Assembly: GCA_031555935.1 (NCBI GenBank)
Contig: JAVBTX010000024.1
Coordinates: forward strand, 6,096 to 70,095
From: Roseburia_C sp031555935
GTDB lineage: Bacteria > Bacillota > Clostridia > Lachnospirales > Lachnospiraceae
DNA length: 64,000 nt
Reading direction: 5' to 3'
How positions within the stretch are numbered: the first letter of the stretch is position 1; every line of letters begins with the position of its first letter. A model generated the notes under the pieces. The model saw only the letters and a program-made list of their open reading frames with translations, did not search any database and was not told the origin of the DNA. Position numbers and translations under genes: made by a program. Shown piece by piece: positions 8,689 through 16,273 of this stretch.

Positions 8689-9234
8689 ATGAATTTGGAA
8701 TATGAAACTGACCGGCTGCTGCTTAAGGTTCTGCGCGCCGAAGAAGCCCAGAATGTCTTACAGTTTTATCTGGATAACAAAGATTTTTTTGAAAAATATG
8801 AGCCGGACCGGCCGGAGAATTTTTACACGGAGACACATCAGAAGGCAATTTTGCTCCATGAATATAATACTACGATTAAATTAACGGCTGTCCGTTTCTA
8901 TGTATATCGAAAGGAACAGCCGCAACAGATTATTGGTACCATTAGTTTTCGCAATATCACCCGCTCTATTTTTCAGTCCTGCGAGGTCGGGTATAAATTT
9001 GACGAACGATTTTTGCATCAAGGCTATGCCCTCGAAGCAATGGAGATGGGTCTTATGATTATGTTTGAAGACCAGAAGCTGCACCGCATTGAAGCGAATG
9101 TCATGCCGGAAAACACCTCTTCGATTCATTTACTAGAGACGCTCGGCTTCGAATCCGAGGGCATTGCCAGACAAAGCACGCTGATTCATGGTAAATGGGA
9201 GGACCATCTTCGTTACAGCCTTATTCTATCATAG
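8689..9234 (+). CDS. GNAT family N-acetyltransferase (RimJ/RimL type)
   Basis: About 181 residues with the RimJ/RimL-like beginning YETDRLLLKVL, a central EVGYKFDERFLHQGYALEAM acetyl-CoA binding region and the C-terminal NTSSIHLLETLGFESEG. The start at 8689 directly follows the activase stop, with GCGAGG upstream; the upstream in-frame ATG lies inside the previous gene. Substrate unknown. Its 3' end overlaps by 14 bases the convergent gene on the opposite strand. Confidence 0.85.
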   Translation: MNLEYETDRLLLKVLRAEEAQNVLQFYLDNKDFFEKYEPDRPENFYTETHQKAILLHEYNTTIKLTAVRFYVYRKEQPQQIIGTISFRNITRSIFQSCEVGYKFDERFLHQGYALEAMEMGLMIMFEDQKLHRIEANVMPENTSSIHLLETLGFESEGIARQSTLIHGKWEDHLRYSLILS

Positions 9235-10549
9235 CATGACAATAGTAACCGAAGGACTCTTCCTCTTTCTCCATGAGAAACTCAGGAAAACCAAACATCG
9301 TTGCCATTACCCGTTCCTGGCTTTGCTGTACCCCGGGAACCCCTAAGAATATGGTTTCCTCTCCATCTGCGACTCTTTTTCCGAGCAATAGATAGCGGTA
9401 ATTGAAAAAGCCGTGGAGCAGGAAGCTATTGTTTCCTAAATACCAGAATCGTTTCGGTAATTCTCTAATATCACGCAGTTCGATGTGGATTCCACTGACC
9501 TGACGGTCGCCGCTTTCAAATATCTCTACCGTCTGCTCTTTTTTTTGCAGCCGCAGAAAACTTTCTGATACACTTTCTGTTCTTTTTTCCATCGTTGGCT
9601 TATTTTGATAAAAGAATTGCCGCATTGGGATTTCAGTGGCCCGAACATTTTCTGTCGATTCAGCGGCTAATGGTTCTTCTGTGGCGGTCGCGGTTTCAAA
9701 TGGTGATAAAATTCTCCAGGGTTCCACTGTTGTTCGCGGCTCGATGTTTGCCGCTGCGATTGGTTCCGGCTCCGCAATCGCTTCTGGCTCTACGAATGCT
9801 TCTGGCTCCGTGATTGCTTCTGGCTCCGCGAGTGCTTCTGGCTCCGCCATTGCTTCTGGCGCTGTGATTGTTTCTAGTTCTGTAATTGCTTCTGGCTGTG
9901 CGATTACTTCTGGCTCCGTGATTGCTTCTGGCTCCGTCATTACTTTCGGCTCCGCGATTGCTTCCGGCCCGGCCATTGCTTCTGGCGCTGTGATTGTTTC
10001 CAGTTCTGTAATTGCTTCTGGCTGTGCAATTACTTCCGGCTCTGTAATTGCTTCTGGTGCTGCGATTACTTTCGGCTCTGTAATTGCTTCCTCTGGCACG
10101 ATTTTTAGACGTGGTTCAAAAGCAGGCTCGGTTGGTAATACTTCACTTCTGGTATTTGAAGCCCAGATTTTTATAGCATCTCGCCGCACCTCTTTTTCAT
10201 CCCACTGACCCGCAAACATATATGATTCATTTACAAGTATCAAAATTCCGGCCATATCTTTAATCGCATATGACGAGTTTCCAATTTCTGCGCTTTTAAA
10301 GATAGCTTTGTATTCGCCGTTTCCCCCTTGTAAATTCATGCTTCCAATCTCTACTGCCTTTAGCTGTTCTCCCTCACGTGAAAACATGTAAATCGGAGAT
10401 GCTTCACTTCCCAGCCCTGTCCCCTTTAAATGAATTTCCAGACGACACTGCTCCCCACGAATTTCAATTTTGGCAAATCCTATATTATGAAGCTTTTCAT
10501 TCCCTCGATAAGAATATAAATATGTAACAAACCGCTGCATTCCAGCCAT
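9221..10549 (-). CDS. Hypothetical protein with Glu/Pro-rich decapeptide repeats between two conserved domains
   Basis: A 442-residue protein. Residues 1-125 form a globular, beta-rich domain; residues about 345-442 form a second domain ending FGYYCHAMIE. Between them, about residues 150-270, lies a low-complexity tract of roughly ten-residue units of the type EPEAITEPEV, with a longer segment duplicated almost exactly. The two end domains resemble uncharacterised Lachnospiraceae proteins (possibly the DUF6128 type), from memory only. No signal peptide or membrane segment is evident. The tract probably acts as a negatively charged flexible spacer. The length of such tracts is likely to vary between strains. 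Confidence 0.65.
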   Translation of the reverse strand: MAGMQRFVTYLYSYRGNEKLHNIGFAKIEIRGEQCRLEIHLKGTGLGSEASPIYMFSREGEQLKAVEIGSMNLQGGNGEYKAIFKSAEIGNSSYAIKDMAGILILVNESYMFAGQWDEKEVRRDAIKIWASNTRSEVLPTEPAFEPRLKIVPEEAITEPKVIAAPEAITEPEVIAQPEAITELETITAPEAMAGPEAIAEPKVMTEPEAITEPEVIAQPEAITELETITAPEAMAEPEALAEPEAITEPEAFVEPEAIAEPEPIAAANIEPRTTVEPWRILSPFETATATEEPLAAESTENVRATEIPMRQFFYQNKPTMEKRTESVSESFLRLQKKEQTVEIFESGDRQVSGIHIELRDIRELPKRFWYLGNNSFLLHGFFNYRYLLLGKRVADGEETIFLGVPGVQQSQERVMATMFGFPEFLMEKEEESFGYYCHAMIE

Positions 10550-10615
10550 ACACCCTCCAATGTAAACGTTTTGTTACATCCTATTCATTTTAGTGCCAAT
10601 CCATGCATAAATCCC

Positions 10616-10667
10616 TTGACTTTTTTCGGTTTCTATCTTACACTAAACCTAGTAACAGTTATCATTA
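10616..10667 (+). promoter_or_regulatory. perR promoter with PerR-like operator
   Basis: TTGACT (10616-10621), a 17-base spacer and TACACT (10639-10644) form a sigma-A promoter. At 10653-10667 is TAACAGTTATCATTA, an imperfect 7-1-7 inverted repeat of the Fur/PerR type overlapping the expected transcription start. The same unit with the same spacing precedes rubrerythrin. Confidence 0.7.
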
Positions 10668-10691
10668 TTGCAATTTTAGATTGGAGCGCTT

Positions 10692-11075
10692 ATGATTAAG
10701 TATAGCCGTCAACGAGAATCTATTAAAAGCTTTTTAGTAACCCGTTTTGACCACCCTACTGCCGAAACAGTCTATGCCAACATTCGGCTGGAATACCCAA
10801 ACATCAGCCTTGGGACTGTCTATCGGAATCTCTCACTACTTTCCGAGCTTGGTGAGATTCAAAAGATTACAACTGGCGACGGACCGGACCGATTTGACGG
10901 TAATCCACAGCCACATTATCACTTTTTTTGTACCAATTGCGGAAATGTTTCTGATTTAAAGATGGAAAACATTGACCATATCAATACCATTGCGGCCGCC
11001 TCCTTTAGTGGCGAAGTGCATGGTCATATTACGCATTTCTATGGGATATGTCCCGATTGCAAACTTAAAAATTAA
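10692..11075 (+). CDS. perR: Fur-family peroxide-responsive regulator (PerR-like)
   Basis: A 127-residue Fur-family repressor: winged helix in the N-terminal half (HPTAETVYANIR, SLGTVYRNLSLLSELGEI), then a metal-binding dimerisation domain with HYHFFCTNCG and a second CPDC pair that forms the structural zinc site. His and Asp residues (DRFDGNPQPHYHF) fit the regulatory metal site of PerR-type proteins. PerR senses peroxide by metal-catalysed oxidation and controls oxidative stress genes. The rubrerythrin gene next to it carries the same operator, which supports PerR over Fur or Zur, and the operator in its own promoter suggests autoregulation. Confidence 0.85.
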   Translation: MIKYSRQRESIKSFLVTRFDHPTAETVYANIRLEYPNISLGTVYRNLSLLSELGEIQKITTGDGPDRFDGNPQPHYHFFCTNCGNVSDLKMENIDHINTIAAASFSGEVHGHITHFYGICPDCKLKN

Positions 11076-11088
11076 TTTTTGAATGCTA

Positions 11089-11140
11089 TTGACTTCTACA
11101 AAAATATATGATAGATTAATATCAGTAACAATTACTATTA
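11089..11140 (+). promoter_or_regulatory. Rubrerythrin promoter with PerR-like operator
   Basis: TTGACT (11089-11094), 17-base spacer, TAGATT (11112-11117), then TAACAATTACTATTA (11126-11140). The operator begins 37 bases after the first base of the -35, exactly as at perR, and 12 of 15 operator bases are shared. The unit lies in the perR-rubrerythrin gap. Confidence 0.7.
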
Positions 11141-11185
11141 TTGAAAATCGAGAAAATACCTTATAAAAGAAAGGAAGTATTTATT

Positions 11186-11728
11186 ATGAAAAAATTTGTA
11201 TGTTCTGTATGTGGTTATGTTCATGAAGGCGATTCAGCTCCAGAGGCATGTCCTCTTTGCAAGGCTCCAGCGGAAAAGTTCAAAGAACAAAGCGGAGAAA
11301 AAACCTGGGCTGCTGAGCACGTTGTTGGTGTTGCACAAGGCGTTAGCGAAGACATTATCAAAGACTTAAGAGCAAACTTCGAAGGTGAATGTTCTGAGGT
11401 AGGTATGTATCTGGCAATGGCTCGCGTTGCTCATCGTGAAGGTTATCCAGAAATCGGTATGTACTATGAGAAGGCTGCTTATGAAGAAGCGGAACACGCT
11501 GCAAAATTTGCCGAATTACTCGGCGAAGTAATCACCGACAGCACTAAGAAAAATCTGGAATTACGTGTTGATGCCGAAAACGGCGCAACTGGTGGTAAGT
11601 TCGATTTAGCAAAACGTGCGAAAGAACAGAACCTAGATGCAATCCACGATACTGTACATGAAATGGCTAGAGATGAAGCTCGTCACGGTAAGGCATTTGA
11701 AGGATTGTTAAAGAGATACTTTGGCTAA
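11186..11728 (+). CDS. rbr: Reverse rubrerythrin (rubredoxin domain N-terminal)
   Basis: About 180 residues. A rubredoxin-like iron site (CSVCGY and CPLC) is at the N terminus, followed by a four-helix ferritin-like di-iron domain with ligand motifs ECSEVGMYLAM, YEEAEHAAKF and RDEARHGKAF. The reversed order relative to classical rubrerythrin defines the clostridial reverse rubrerythrins, which reduce hydrogen peroxide and oxygen with NADH-derived electrons. The ATG at 11186 is chosen because AAAGGAAG lies at the right distance; an upstream in-frame ATG falls on the operator. Transcription is probably derepressed when PerR is oxidised. Confidence 0.93.
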   Translation: MKKFVCSVCGYVHEGDSAPEACPLCKAPAEKFKEQSGEKTWAAEHVVGVAQGVSEDIIKDLRANFEGECSEVGMYLAMARVAHREGYPEIGMYYEKAAYEEAEHAAKFAELLGEVITDSTKKNLELRVDAENGATGGKFDLAKRAKEQNLDAIHDTVHEMARDEARHGKAFEGLLKRYFG

Positions 11729-11742
11729 GCTACGAGCCATGC

Positions 11743-11802
11743 AATAAGACAAGGAGATACGCCCTCAAGCTTGCTTGAAAGGGCGTATTTGCTTGTCTTA
11801 TT
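11743..11802 (+). terminator. Long hairpin after rubrerythrin (terminator-like, part of the repeat region)
   Basis: AATAAGACAAG (11743-11753) pairs with its complement at 11792-11802, and ATACGCCC (11757-11764) pairs with GGGCGTAT (11781-11788), leaving a loop of 16 bases. The right half also belongs to the first 85-base repeat. It could terminate rubrerythrin transcription, but the T-run is poor. Confidence 0.5.
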
Positions 11803-11865
11803 ATACGGCGACAGCCGTCCAGCGAGAAGGAGCCTGCGGATTCGAGCTGGTGCATGGCGGACTCC
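11781..11865. repeat. 85-base structured repeat, copy 1
   Basis: The 85 bases recur at 11995-12079 with one difference (G versus A at the eleventh base). The unit holds the hairpin ACGGC-gaca-GCCGT and a CCAGC/GCTGG pairing around a purine-rich middle. The stretch 11729-12095 between rubrerythrin and the acetyltransferase gene contains no credible gene; short ORFs across the repeat are by-products of it. The function is unknown. Confidence 0.8.
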
Positions 11866-11928
11866 AAATCTCCACGGTTGTTGGGAAGGGCACTTGTGTC
11901 TTTCCCGCTGATTTTTATTTTATCCTTA

Positions 11929-11990
11929 TTGGGCGACAGCCCAACAGCGAGATGGAGCACAGCGGAATCGAGCTGGCTCGGCGGCCCCCA
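11929..11990. repeat. Diverged copy of the structured repeat, copy 3
   Basis: This shares the core GGCGACAGCC, CAGCGAGA, GGAGC, GCGGA and TCGAGCTGG in the same order as the two 85-base copies, but the first hairpin is now TTGGGC-gaca-GCCCAA. The stem changes are paired on both arms, so base pairing is retained while sequence drifted. Confidence 0.65.
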
Positions 11991-11994
11991 CAAA

Positions 11995-12079
11995 GGGCGT
12001 ATTTACTTGTCTTATTATACGGCGACAGCCGTCCAGCGAGAAGGAGCCTGCGGATTCGAGCTGGTGCATGGCGGACTCC
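11995..12079. repeat. 85-base structured repeat, copy 2
   Basis: 84 of 85 bases are identical to 11781-11865, in the same orientation, 214 bases further on. It ends 16 bases before the convergent acetyltransferase gene. The near identity suggests a recent duplication or gene conversion. Confidence 0.8.
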
Positions 12080-12095
12080 CCATTTGCAAGCTTTC

Positions 12096-13577
12096 CTATA
12101 CCTCTATATAATATGGACAAATATCTTCATAATCACCATTCTTTAGACGAAATCCTCCCGGTATCGTTCCAAGTTGTTTGAAGCCCATTCTTTCGTATAA
12201 ATGACGGGCAGAATTATTGCTCGCAACCACCGCGTTAAACTGTAAAACCTTAAATCCCAGTACATGTGCCTGCTTCATACAGTCCTGTACTAATTTCTCA
12301 CCGATATGTCGCCCACGGCTCTGTGATGACACCGCATAGCTCGCATTGCAAATATGTCCACAGCGTCCAACATTATTGGGGTGTAATATATATAAACCCA
12401 ACACGTTTCCCGTCATCAAATCTCGGGCAACACCACAATAGCTTTGACTTTCAAAAAACTCTGTTCCCGTTCTATCATTCAAACATTCTTCTTGAGGAAA
12501 TGCCATTCCTTCTTCGACCACTTCATTCCAGATAGTAATCATATCTATGATATCTTTGGAGGTATATTTTCTTATGACGATATCATTGTTCGAAGTAAAC
12601 TTCATTTGATAACAATAAAAATCAATATCATACATAGCAACTTCCCCACACTTTTCAAATCCGTTCCGATCATATAAAGCCAACGCCGCGGGATTCATCT
12701 TACTAACTAACATTCTTATCCCATCACCGCCTTTTTCTTTTACTGTCCGAATAACATTTCGTAGCATAATCGTCCCGATACCTTGCTTTTGTAAAGCTGG
12801 CATAACACCTATCCTTGCCAATTCATAGGGATTTTCTGGTTCCCACGACAAATGCTCCAGCTCATCAAACGCTCCCACCGATGCAACCGCAATGATCCTA
12901 TCATCCTTTTTCAAAATGTATAATGATTTGCTGTTAACATCCGATTCTGCTGACTCTCTGTTTGGATAATCTAGGTTCCAAGTACATCCCGGTGTGCCAA
13001 CTAAACTACGATATACCGCAACGATTTCGGGAATGTCGTTGCATGTTGCTAATAGAAATTCGTATTCATTTTTTATGCAATGCATTTCAAGCTCCAAGCA
13101 TTTCCAGTCCTCACCTAACACATGATAATACACTGCTTCATCTAATTGCACGTCCCTAAATCCTACCGATTTATAGCAATGATATGCGGATGGATTGTTG
13201 TCAAATACACCTAAGGTAATCCGTTCAACTTTCAATATTTCAAACGCATATTTTACAGCGAGTTGGAGCATTTCCTTTCCATAACCCTTCCCACGTTTTG
13301 TATCGTCCACAATTACAAAACCGAATCGAAGATTCTTTTTTTCCTCATCAACAAAGCGCATAATAAGATGTCCAACTATGCCTGATTCATCGTAAGCTGT
13401 CATTTGAAAAAAATTATCCATATTTGCCAAGCCGGCATAATGTCGATTTATATCGTCGGCATTTATTGGATATTCTTTATACTTATCTGCACACCACTGC
13501 CGAAAGGCAAACTCATCCTTTATCCATTTAACTATGTATTGCGCATCGCAATTTTTGTAAGGTCGTAATCTTACCAT
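12096..13577 (-). CDS. Triple GNAT-domain acetyltransferase
   Basis: A 493-residue protein made of three consecutive GNAT modules: about 1-170 (acetyl-CoA motif DDTKRGKGYGKEML), 171-325 (PALQKQGIGTIML) and 326-493 (SQSRGRHIGEKLV). Each has the later Asn/Tyr region typical of the fold (NNPSAYHCYKSVGF, NPAALALYDRNGF, NNSARHLYERMGF). The third motif is the most altered. Single- and double-GNAT proteins are common; three in tandem is unusual. Substrate is unknown. Each domain could be mainly structural or act on different targets. It is convergent with the repeat cluster and divergent from the MerR gene. Confidence 0.88.
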   Translation of the reverse strand: MVRLRPYKNCDAQYIVKWIKDEFAFRQWCADKYKEYPINADDINRHYAGLANMDNFFQMTAYDESGIVGHLIMRFVDEEKKNLRFGFVIVDDTKRGKGYGKEMLQLAVKYAFEILKVERITLGVFDNNPSAYHCYKSVGFRDVQLDEAVYYHVLGEDWKCLELEMHCIKNEYEFLLATCNDIPEIVAVYRSLVGTPGCTWNLDYPNRESAESDVNSKSLYILKKDDRIIAVASVGAFDELEHLSWEPENPYELARIGVMPALQKQGIGTIMLRNVIRTVKEKGGDGIRMLVSKMNPAALALYDRNGFEKCGEVAMYDIDFYCYQMKFTSNNDIVIRKYTSKDIIDMITIWNEVVEEGMAFPQEECLNDRTGTEFFESQSYCGVARDLMTGNVLGLYILHPNNVGRCGHICNASYAVSSQSRGRHIGEKLVQDCMKQAHVLGFKVLQFNAVVASNNSARHLYERMGFKQLGTIPGGFRLKNGDYEDICPYYIEV

Positions 13578-13700
13578 TATCTTTCACTCCTATCACTCCA
13601 TCGATACAAGGTCTGACTACATATTATTACCTCCTGCTGATGGTTTATCTAATTATACCACCTCCCCTATCATTTACTATTACATTTTTTCAAAAAAATA

Positions 13701-13731
13701 TTGACACCAACGTTACGTGATAGTGTAACAT
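13701..13731 (+). promoter_or_regulatory. MerR-type promoter with 19-base spacer and dyad operator
   Basis: TTGACA (13701-13706) and TAACAT (13726-13731) are separated by 19 bases, the over-long spacer typical of promoters activated by MerR proteins through DNA untwisting. The inverted repeat GTTAC (13712-13716) / GTAAC (13725-13729) lies within it. The regulator gene starts 24 bases downstream, so autoregulation is likely. Confidence 0.75.
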
Positions 13732-13755
13732 CTAATCTGAAAGGGGTTGATACTC

Positions 13756-14631
13756 ATGAAAACAATTAGCCAGGTTGCAGAATTAACCGGGATTAGTACC
13801 CGCACGCTACAATACTATGATGAAATTGGATTGTTAAAACCAAGTCAGTTAACGTCATCGGGTTATCGTCTGTATGACGATGACGCACTGCAAACGTTGC
13901 AGCAAATCCTTTTTTTTAAGGAATTGGATTTTAAACTAAAGGATATCAGAGAAATTTTACAGAAACCAGATTTTAACCAAACAGAAGCTTTCAGAAAGCA
14001 AAAGGAACTGCTCTGCCTAAAACGGAGTCGAATTGATAAGCTGATTGAGCTTCTAAGCAAATTAGAGAGAGGAGAACAATGTATGAGTTTTAAAGAATTT
14101 AATCTTGACGAATATATTGAGGCACTAGAACAATTCAAAAATCAAAACGCGGATGAGGTTATCAAGTATTGGGGAAGTGTTGATAACTTCAATGATTTTA
14201 TTAAAAAGATTAAAGATGATGAGTCCAATGTAGCCCAAATCGCAATCAAACAATTTGGTAGTATTGAGAAATATACGGAAGCCATGAAAAATAATCTGGA
14301 ACATTTCTCAGAAATAATGGAGCAGTCGAACACTCTCGCCGAAAATAAGGATGATATTTTGCAAAAAAGTAATGAGCTATATTTCAAGCTGACGGCAGAC
14401 TTGACTAAGGATGTTGCTTCTGAGGAGATTTTGGATGTCATCCAGCAAATAGTCGCATTTTCGAGTCAGACCAGTTTAGGCTTGGATATGGGCGACGGCT
14501 TCTGGGATATGGTAATTGAGAGCTATTCCAATGATATGGTCAAAGAAGTAACCGATAAGAACTATGGACCAGGTGCCTCAGACTATATTGCCAAAGCTTT
14601 TAAATACTATTTTCACCGTCAGATTCAATAA
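13756..14631 (+). CDS. MerR family regulator with TipAS-like effector domain
   Basis: About 291 residues. A MerR winged helix-turn-helix occupies residues 1-70 (TISQVAELTGISTRTLQYYDEIGLL) followed by a dimerisation helix to about 110. The remainder is helical, of the TipA C-terminal (TAS) type that binds small molecules, antibiotics in some members. The ATG at 13756 has AAAGGGG upstream. It is the only + strand gene between 12 and 56 kb. No target other than its own promoter is apparent; the triple GNAT gene is divergent but has no matching operator. Confidence 0.85.
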   Translation: MKTISQVAELTGISTRTLQYYDEIGLLKPSQLTSSGYRLYDDDALQTLQQILFFKELDFKLKDIREILQKPDFNQTEAFRKQKELLCLKRSRIDKLIELLSKLERGEQCMSFKEFNLDEYIEALEQFKNQNADEVIKYWGSVDNFNDFIKKIKDDESNVAQIAIKQFGSIEKYTEAMKNNLEHFSEIMEQSNTLAENKDDILQKSNELYFKLTADLTKDVASEEILDVIQQIVAFSSQTSLGLDMGDGFWDMVIESYSNDMVKEVTDKNYGPGASDYIAKAFKYYFHRQIQ

Positions 14632-14648
14632 TTCAAAATTAAGCTAAT

Positions 14649-14682
14649 CAGCCTCAAAACACACTTTGGTATTTTGAGGCTG
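14649..14682. terminator. Bidirectional hairpin between convergent genes
   Basis: CAGCCTCAAAA (14649-14659) pairs with TTTTGAGGCTG (14672-14682). It lies between the ends of the MerR gene and the convergent PPOX gene and could end both transcripts. The flanking T-runs are short. Confidence 0.6.
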
Positions 14683-14700
14683 TGGTTATGATTTGCTCTT

Positions 14701-15120
14701 TTATATCTCAAAATCTTCCGGCTTATACCATGAATAAAACCGACCGCAATCTGGAGTAAATCTAAGCACACAAAAATCTGGGTCAGTAAAGGATTTTTCT
14801 GGATACGCATTTTTAAATTTAGTCTGCCAGTATTTTTCCTTAATACTCATATCGGTTACTATTTCCATCTTGCCTTTCAACTGACAACCTTTCCATATTA
14901 GCTTTCGGCTATAAAAATATACACTTGCTTTTGGATTCTTGCTGATTTCTCCGGCAAATTTGGAGGATGTATTTGTACAAAAATAAAGCTCATCTAACGA
15001 TTCTCTATATTTGCCGGGAACGACTGCTTTCGTTAACGGATATCCATCTTCTCCCACACAGGTCAATATAAATGTGTTTACACTTTTGTATAACTTTTCG
15101 GCGTTCTCTTTCTGGTTCAT
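14701..15120 (-). CDS. Pyridoxamine 5'-phosphate oxidase-family flavin protein
   Basis: 139 residues of the small split-barrel flavin-binding fold (PPOX family, general-stress-protein-26-like), with FILTCVGEDGYPLTKAV near the N terminus, LYFCTNTSSKFAGEISKNP in the middle and RFYSWY near the end. Members bind FMN or F420 and act as oxidoreductases of mostly unknown substrate. A single gene, no partner visible. Confidence 0.8.
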   Translation of the reverse strand: MNQKENAEKLYKSVNTFILTCVGEDGYPLTKAVVPGKYRESLDELYFCTNTSSKFAGEISKNPKASVYFYSRKLIWKGCQLKGKMEIVTDMSIKEKYWQTKFKNAYPEKSFTDPDFCVLRFTPDCGRFYSWYKPEDFEI

Positions 15121-15255
15121 ACTCTTCCTCCATCATCTTGACAAGTTTCTTCCTAACTGTTTTAAAAAAAAGATGTTAGATGCAAAGTATATCATATTGA
15201 CCTTTTTACATCAAATATAATGTCTATCTTTACATTTATTCATACGAATCAATGT

Positions 15256-15573
15256 TTAAATATCCTTTTTTCTTACCGACGCCTGGTAGATGTCCGCATA
15301 TGTTTTCGAGTCCTTGATTAATTCATCACAAAACGCAGCTACATCTTGGCTGGTTACTTCTAGTACATGTTTTCCTTGAATTACCCCTTCTTCAAAAAGG
15401 TCCACTATTCCTGAAAGCTGTCCGATGCCGTCATTTAGTTCTACCGGACCAACCTTATATAAATATTTTTGAATCTCTTGATAAACAATCTGGTATTCCT
15501 GCGGAAGTGCTTTAACACGCGCCACATGTGCGCGCCATTCTTTTTTCCCTTCAATAATATCTTGTATACTCAT
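15256..15573 (-). CDS. DUF1048-family protein, second copy
   Basis: 105 residues, all-helical, with the DUF1048 pattern (KEWRAHVARVKALPQEYQIV; a later QDVAAFCDELI). It is a paralogue of the gene directly upstream and starts one base after that gene's stop, with GGAGGG as ribosome binding site. DUF1048 genes commonly sit next to PadR regulators, as here. Biochemical role unknown. Confidence 0.8.
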   Translation of the reverse strand: MSIQDIIEGKKEWRAHVARVKALPQEYQIVYQEIQKYLYKVGPVELNDGIGQLSGIVDLFEEGVIQGKHVLEVTSQDVAAFCDELIKDSKTYADIYQASVRKKDI

Positions 15574-15574
15574 A

Positions 15575-15931
15575 TTATCCCTCCAATTTGTCTAACTTTT
15601 TTGCAATATTATGATTAAGCTGCTCGCGCCACTTATCGCGATAAGACTTCGCTCCATCATCACCAATCAATGCCCGGCAAAACCCTTCGATATCATCGCC
15701 TAATGCTTCTGTAACATCTTGGCCTTCCGCCGCAGTTTCTTCAAGTAAACCAAGCACACCATCAAGAATTGGCATCAGGTTGCGGCCGGTGAAATCTGAA
15801 TGCGGCCATATATTAACCTTGATTTTTTCCCATGCTACTTGGTAGTCAGCCGGCAACTTTTTGGCACGCATCTCAAAACCATTCATTTCTTCTTTCATAT
15901 CATTACCTGTAATTTTATCCCAAAAATTCAT
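15575..15931 (-). CDS. DUF1048-family protein, first copy
   Basis: About 118 residues of the DUF1048 family (MNFWDKITGNDMKEEMNGFE; later DIEGFCRALIGDDGAKSYRD). The start at 15931 is chosen because GGAGGAAAG lies just upstream and its ATG overlaps the PadR stop as ATGA, showing tight coupling. The upstream in-frame ATG would put the start deep inside the PadR gene. Confidence 0.82.
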   Translation of the reverse strand: MNFWDKITGNDMKEEMNGFEMRAKKLPADYQVAWEKIKVNIWPHSDFTGRNLMPILDGVLGLLEETAAEGQDVTEALGDDIEGFCRALIGDDGAKSYRDKWREQLNHNIAKKLDKLEG

Positions 15932-16254
15932 TGTCTTTCCTCCTTTAGCCCACTTATTTTTGATGAAATAAACGTCCATTTTTCCCAAAACTTCTGTAAC
16001 TCTCTGTGACCTGCATCATTCAATGAAAAGAACTTGCGGGGCGGACCGATATCGGATGTTTTTTTCTCGATATTTACAAGTTTATTCTTTTCAAGCCGAA
16101 CCAAAATCGTATACACTGTTCCATCAACTACCTCGGTAAACCCCAGGGCATTTAGCTTGCGGGTAATTTCATAGCCATAGGTTTCGCCTTGACTGATGAT
16201 TTCGAGAACGCAGCCTTCTAATACTCCTTTGAGCATTTCTGTTAAGTTATCCAT
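15928..16254 (-). CDS. PadR family transcriptional regulator
   Basis: About 108 residues with the PadR winged helix (LEGCVLEIISQGETYGYEITRKL, then VDGTVYTILVRLEKNKLV and GPPRKFFSLNDAG). PadR proteins repress their own operon and are released by small molecules. The gene is first in a three-gene operon with two DUF1048 genes. The start at 16254 leaves GAAAGG at about 12 bases; an in-frame ATG at 16266 abuts the same site and is less likely. A palindrome overlies its promoter region. Confidence 0.85.
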   Translation of the reverse strand: MDNLTEMLKGVLEGCVLEIISQGETYGYEITRKLNALGFTEVVDGTVYTILVRLEKNKLVNIEKKTSDIGPPRKFFSLNDAGHRELQKFWEKWTFISSKISGLKEERQ

Positions 16255-16273
16255 AGTTATAACCATCCTTTCA

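Noticed and set aside
9636..10208. Long + strand open frame rich in Ser/Ala/Gly opposite the Glu/Pro repeat protein
   Set aside because: It is the mirror of the repeat codons on the other strand, has no ribosome site and no conserved ends. The - strand frame has globular domains at both ends and is the real gene.
10561..10578. TGTAAACGTTTTGTTACA upstream of the Glu/Pro repeat gene as a CcpA cre site or repressor site
   Set aside because: Inverted TGTAA/TTACA arms are present, but the cre match fails in the last two bases and only one copy exists. Too weak to list.
11775..12146. Overlapping + strand ORFs of 85-123 codons across the structured repeats
   Set aside because: They are repeated translations of the same 85-base repeat in different frames, and one runs into the opposite gene. 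Nothing suggests protein coding.
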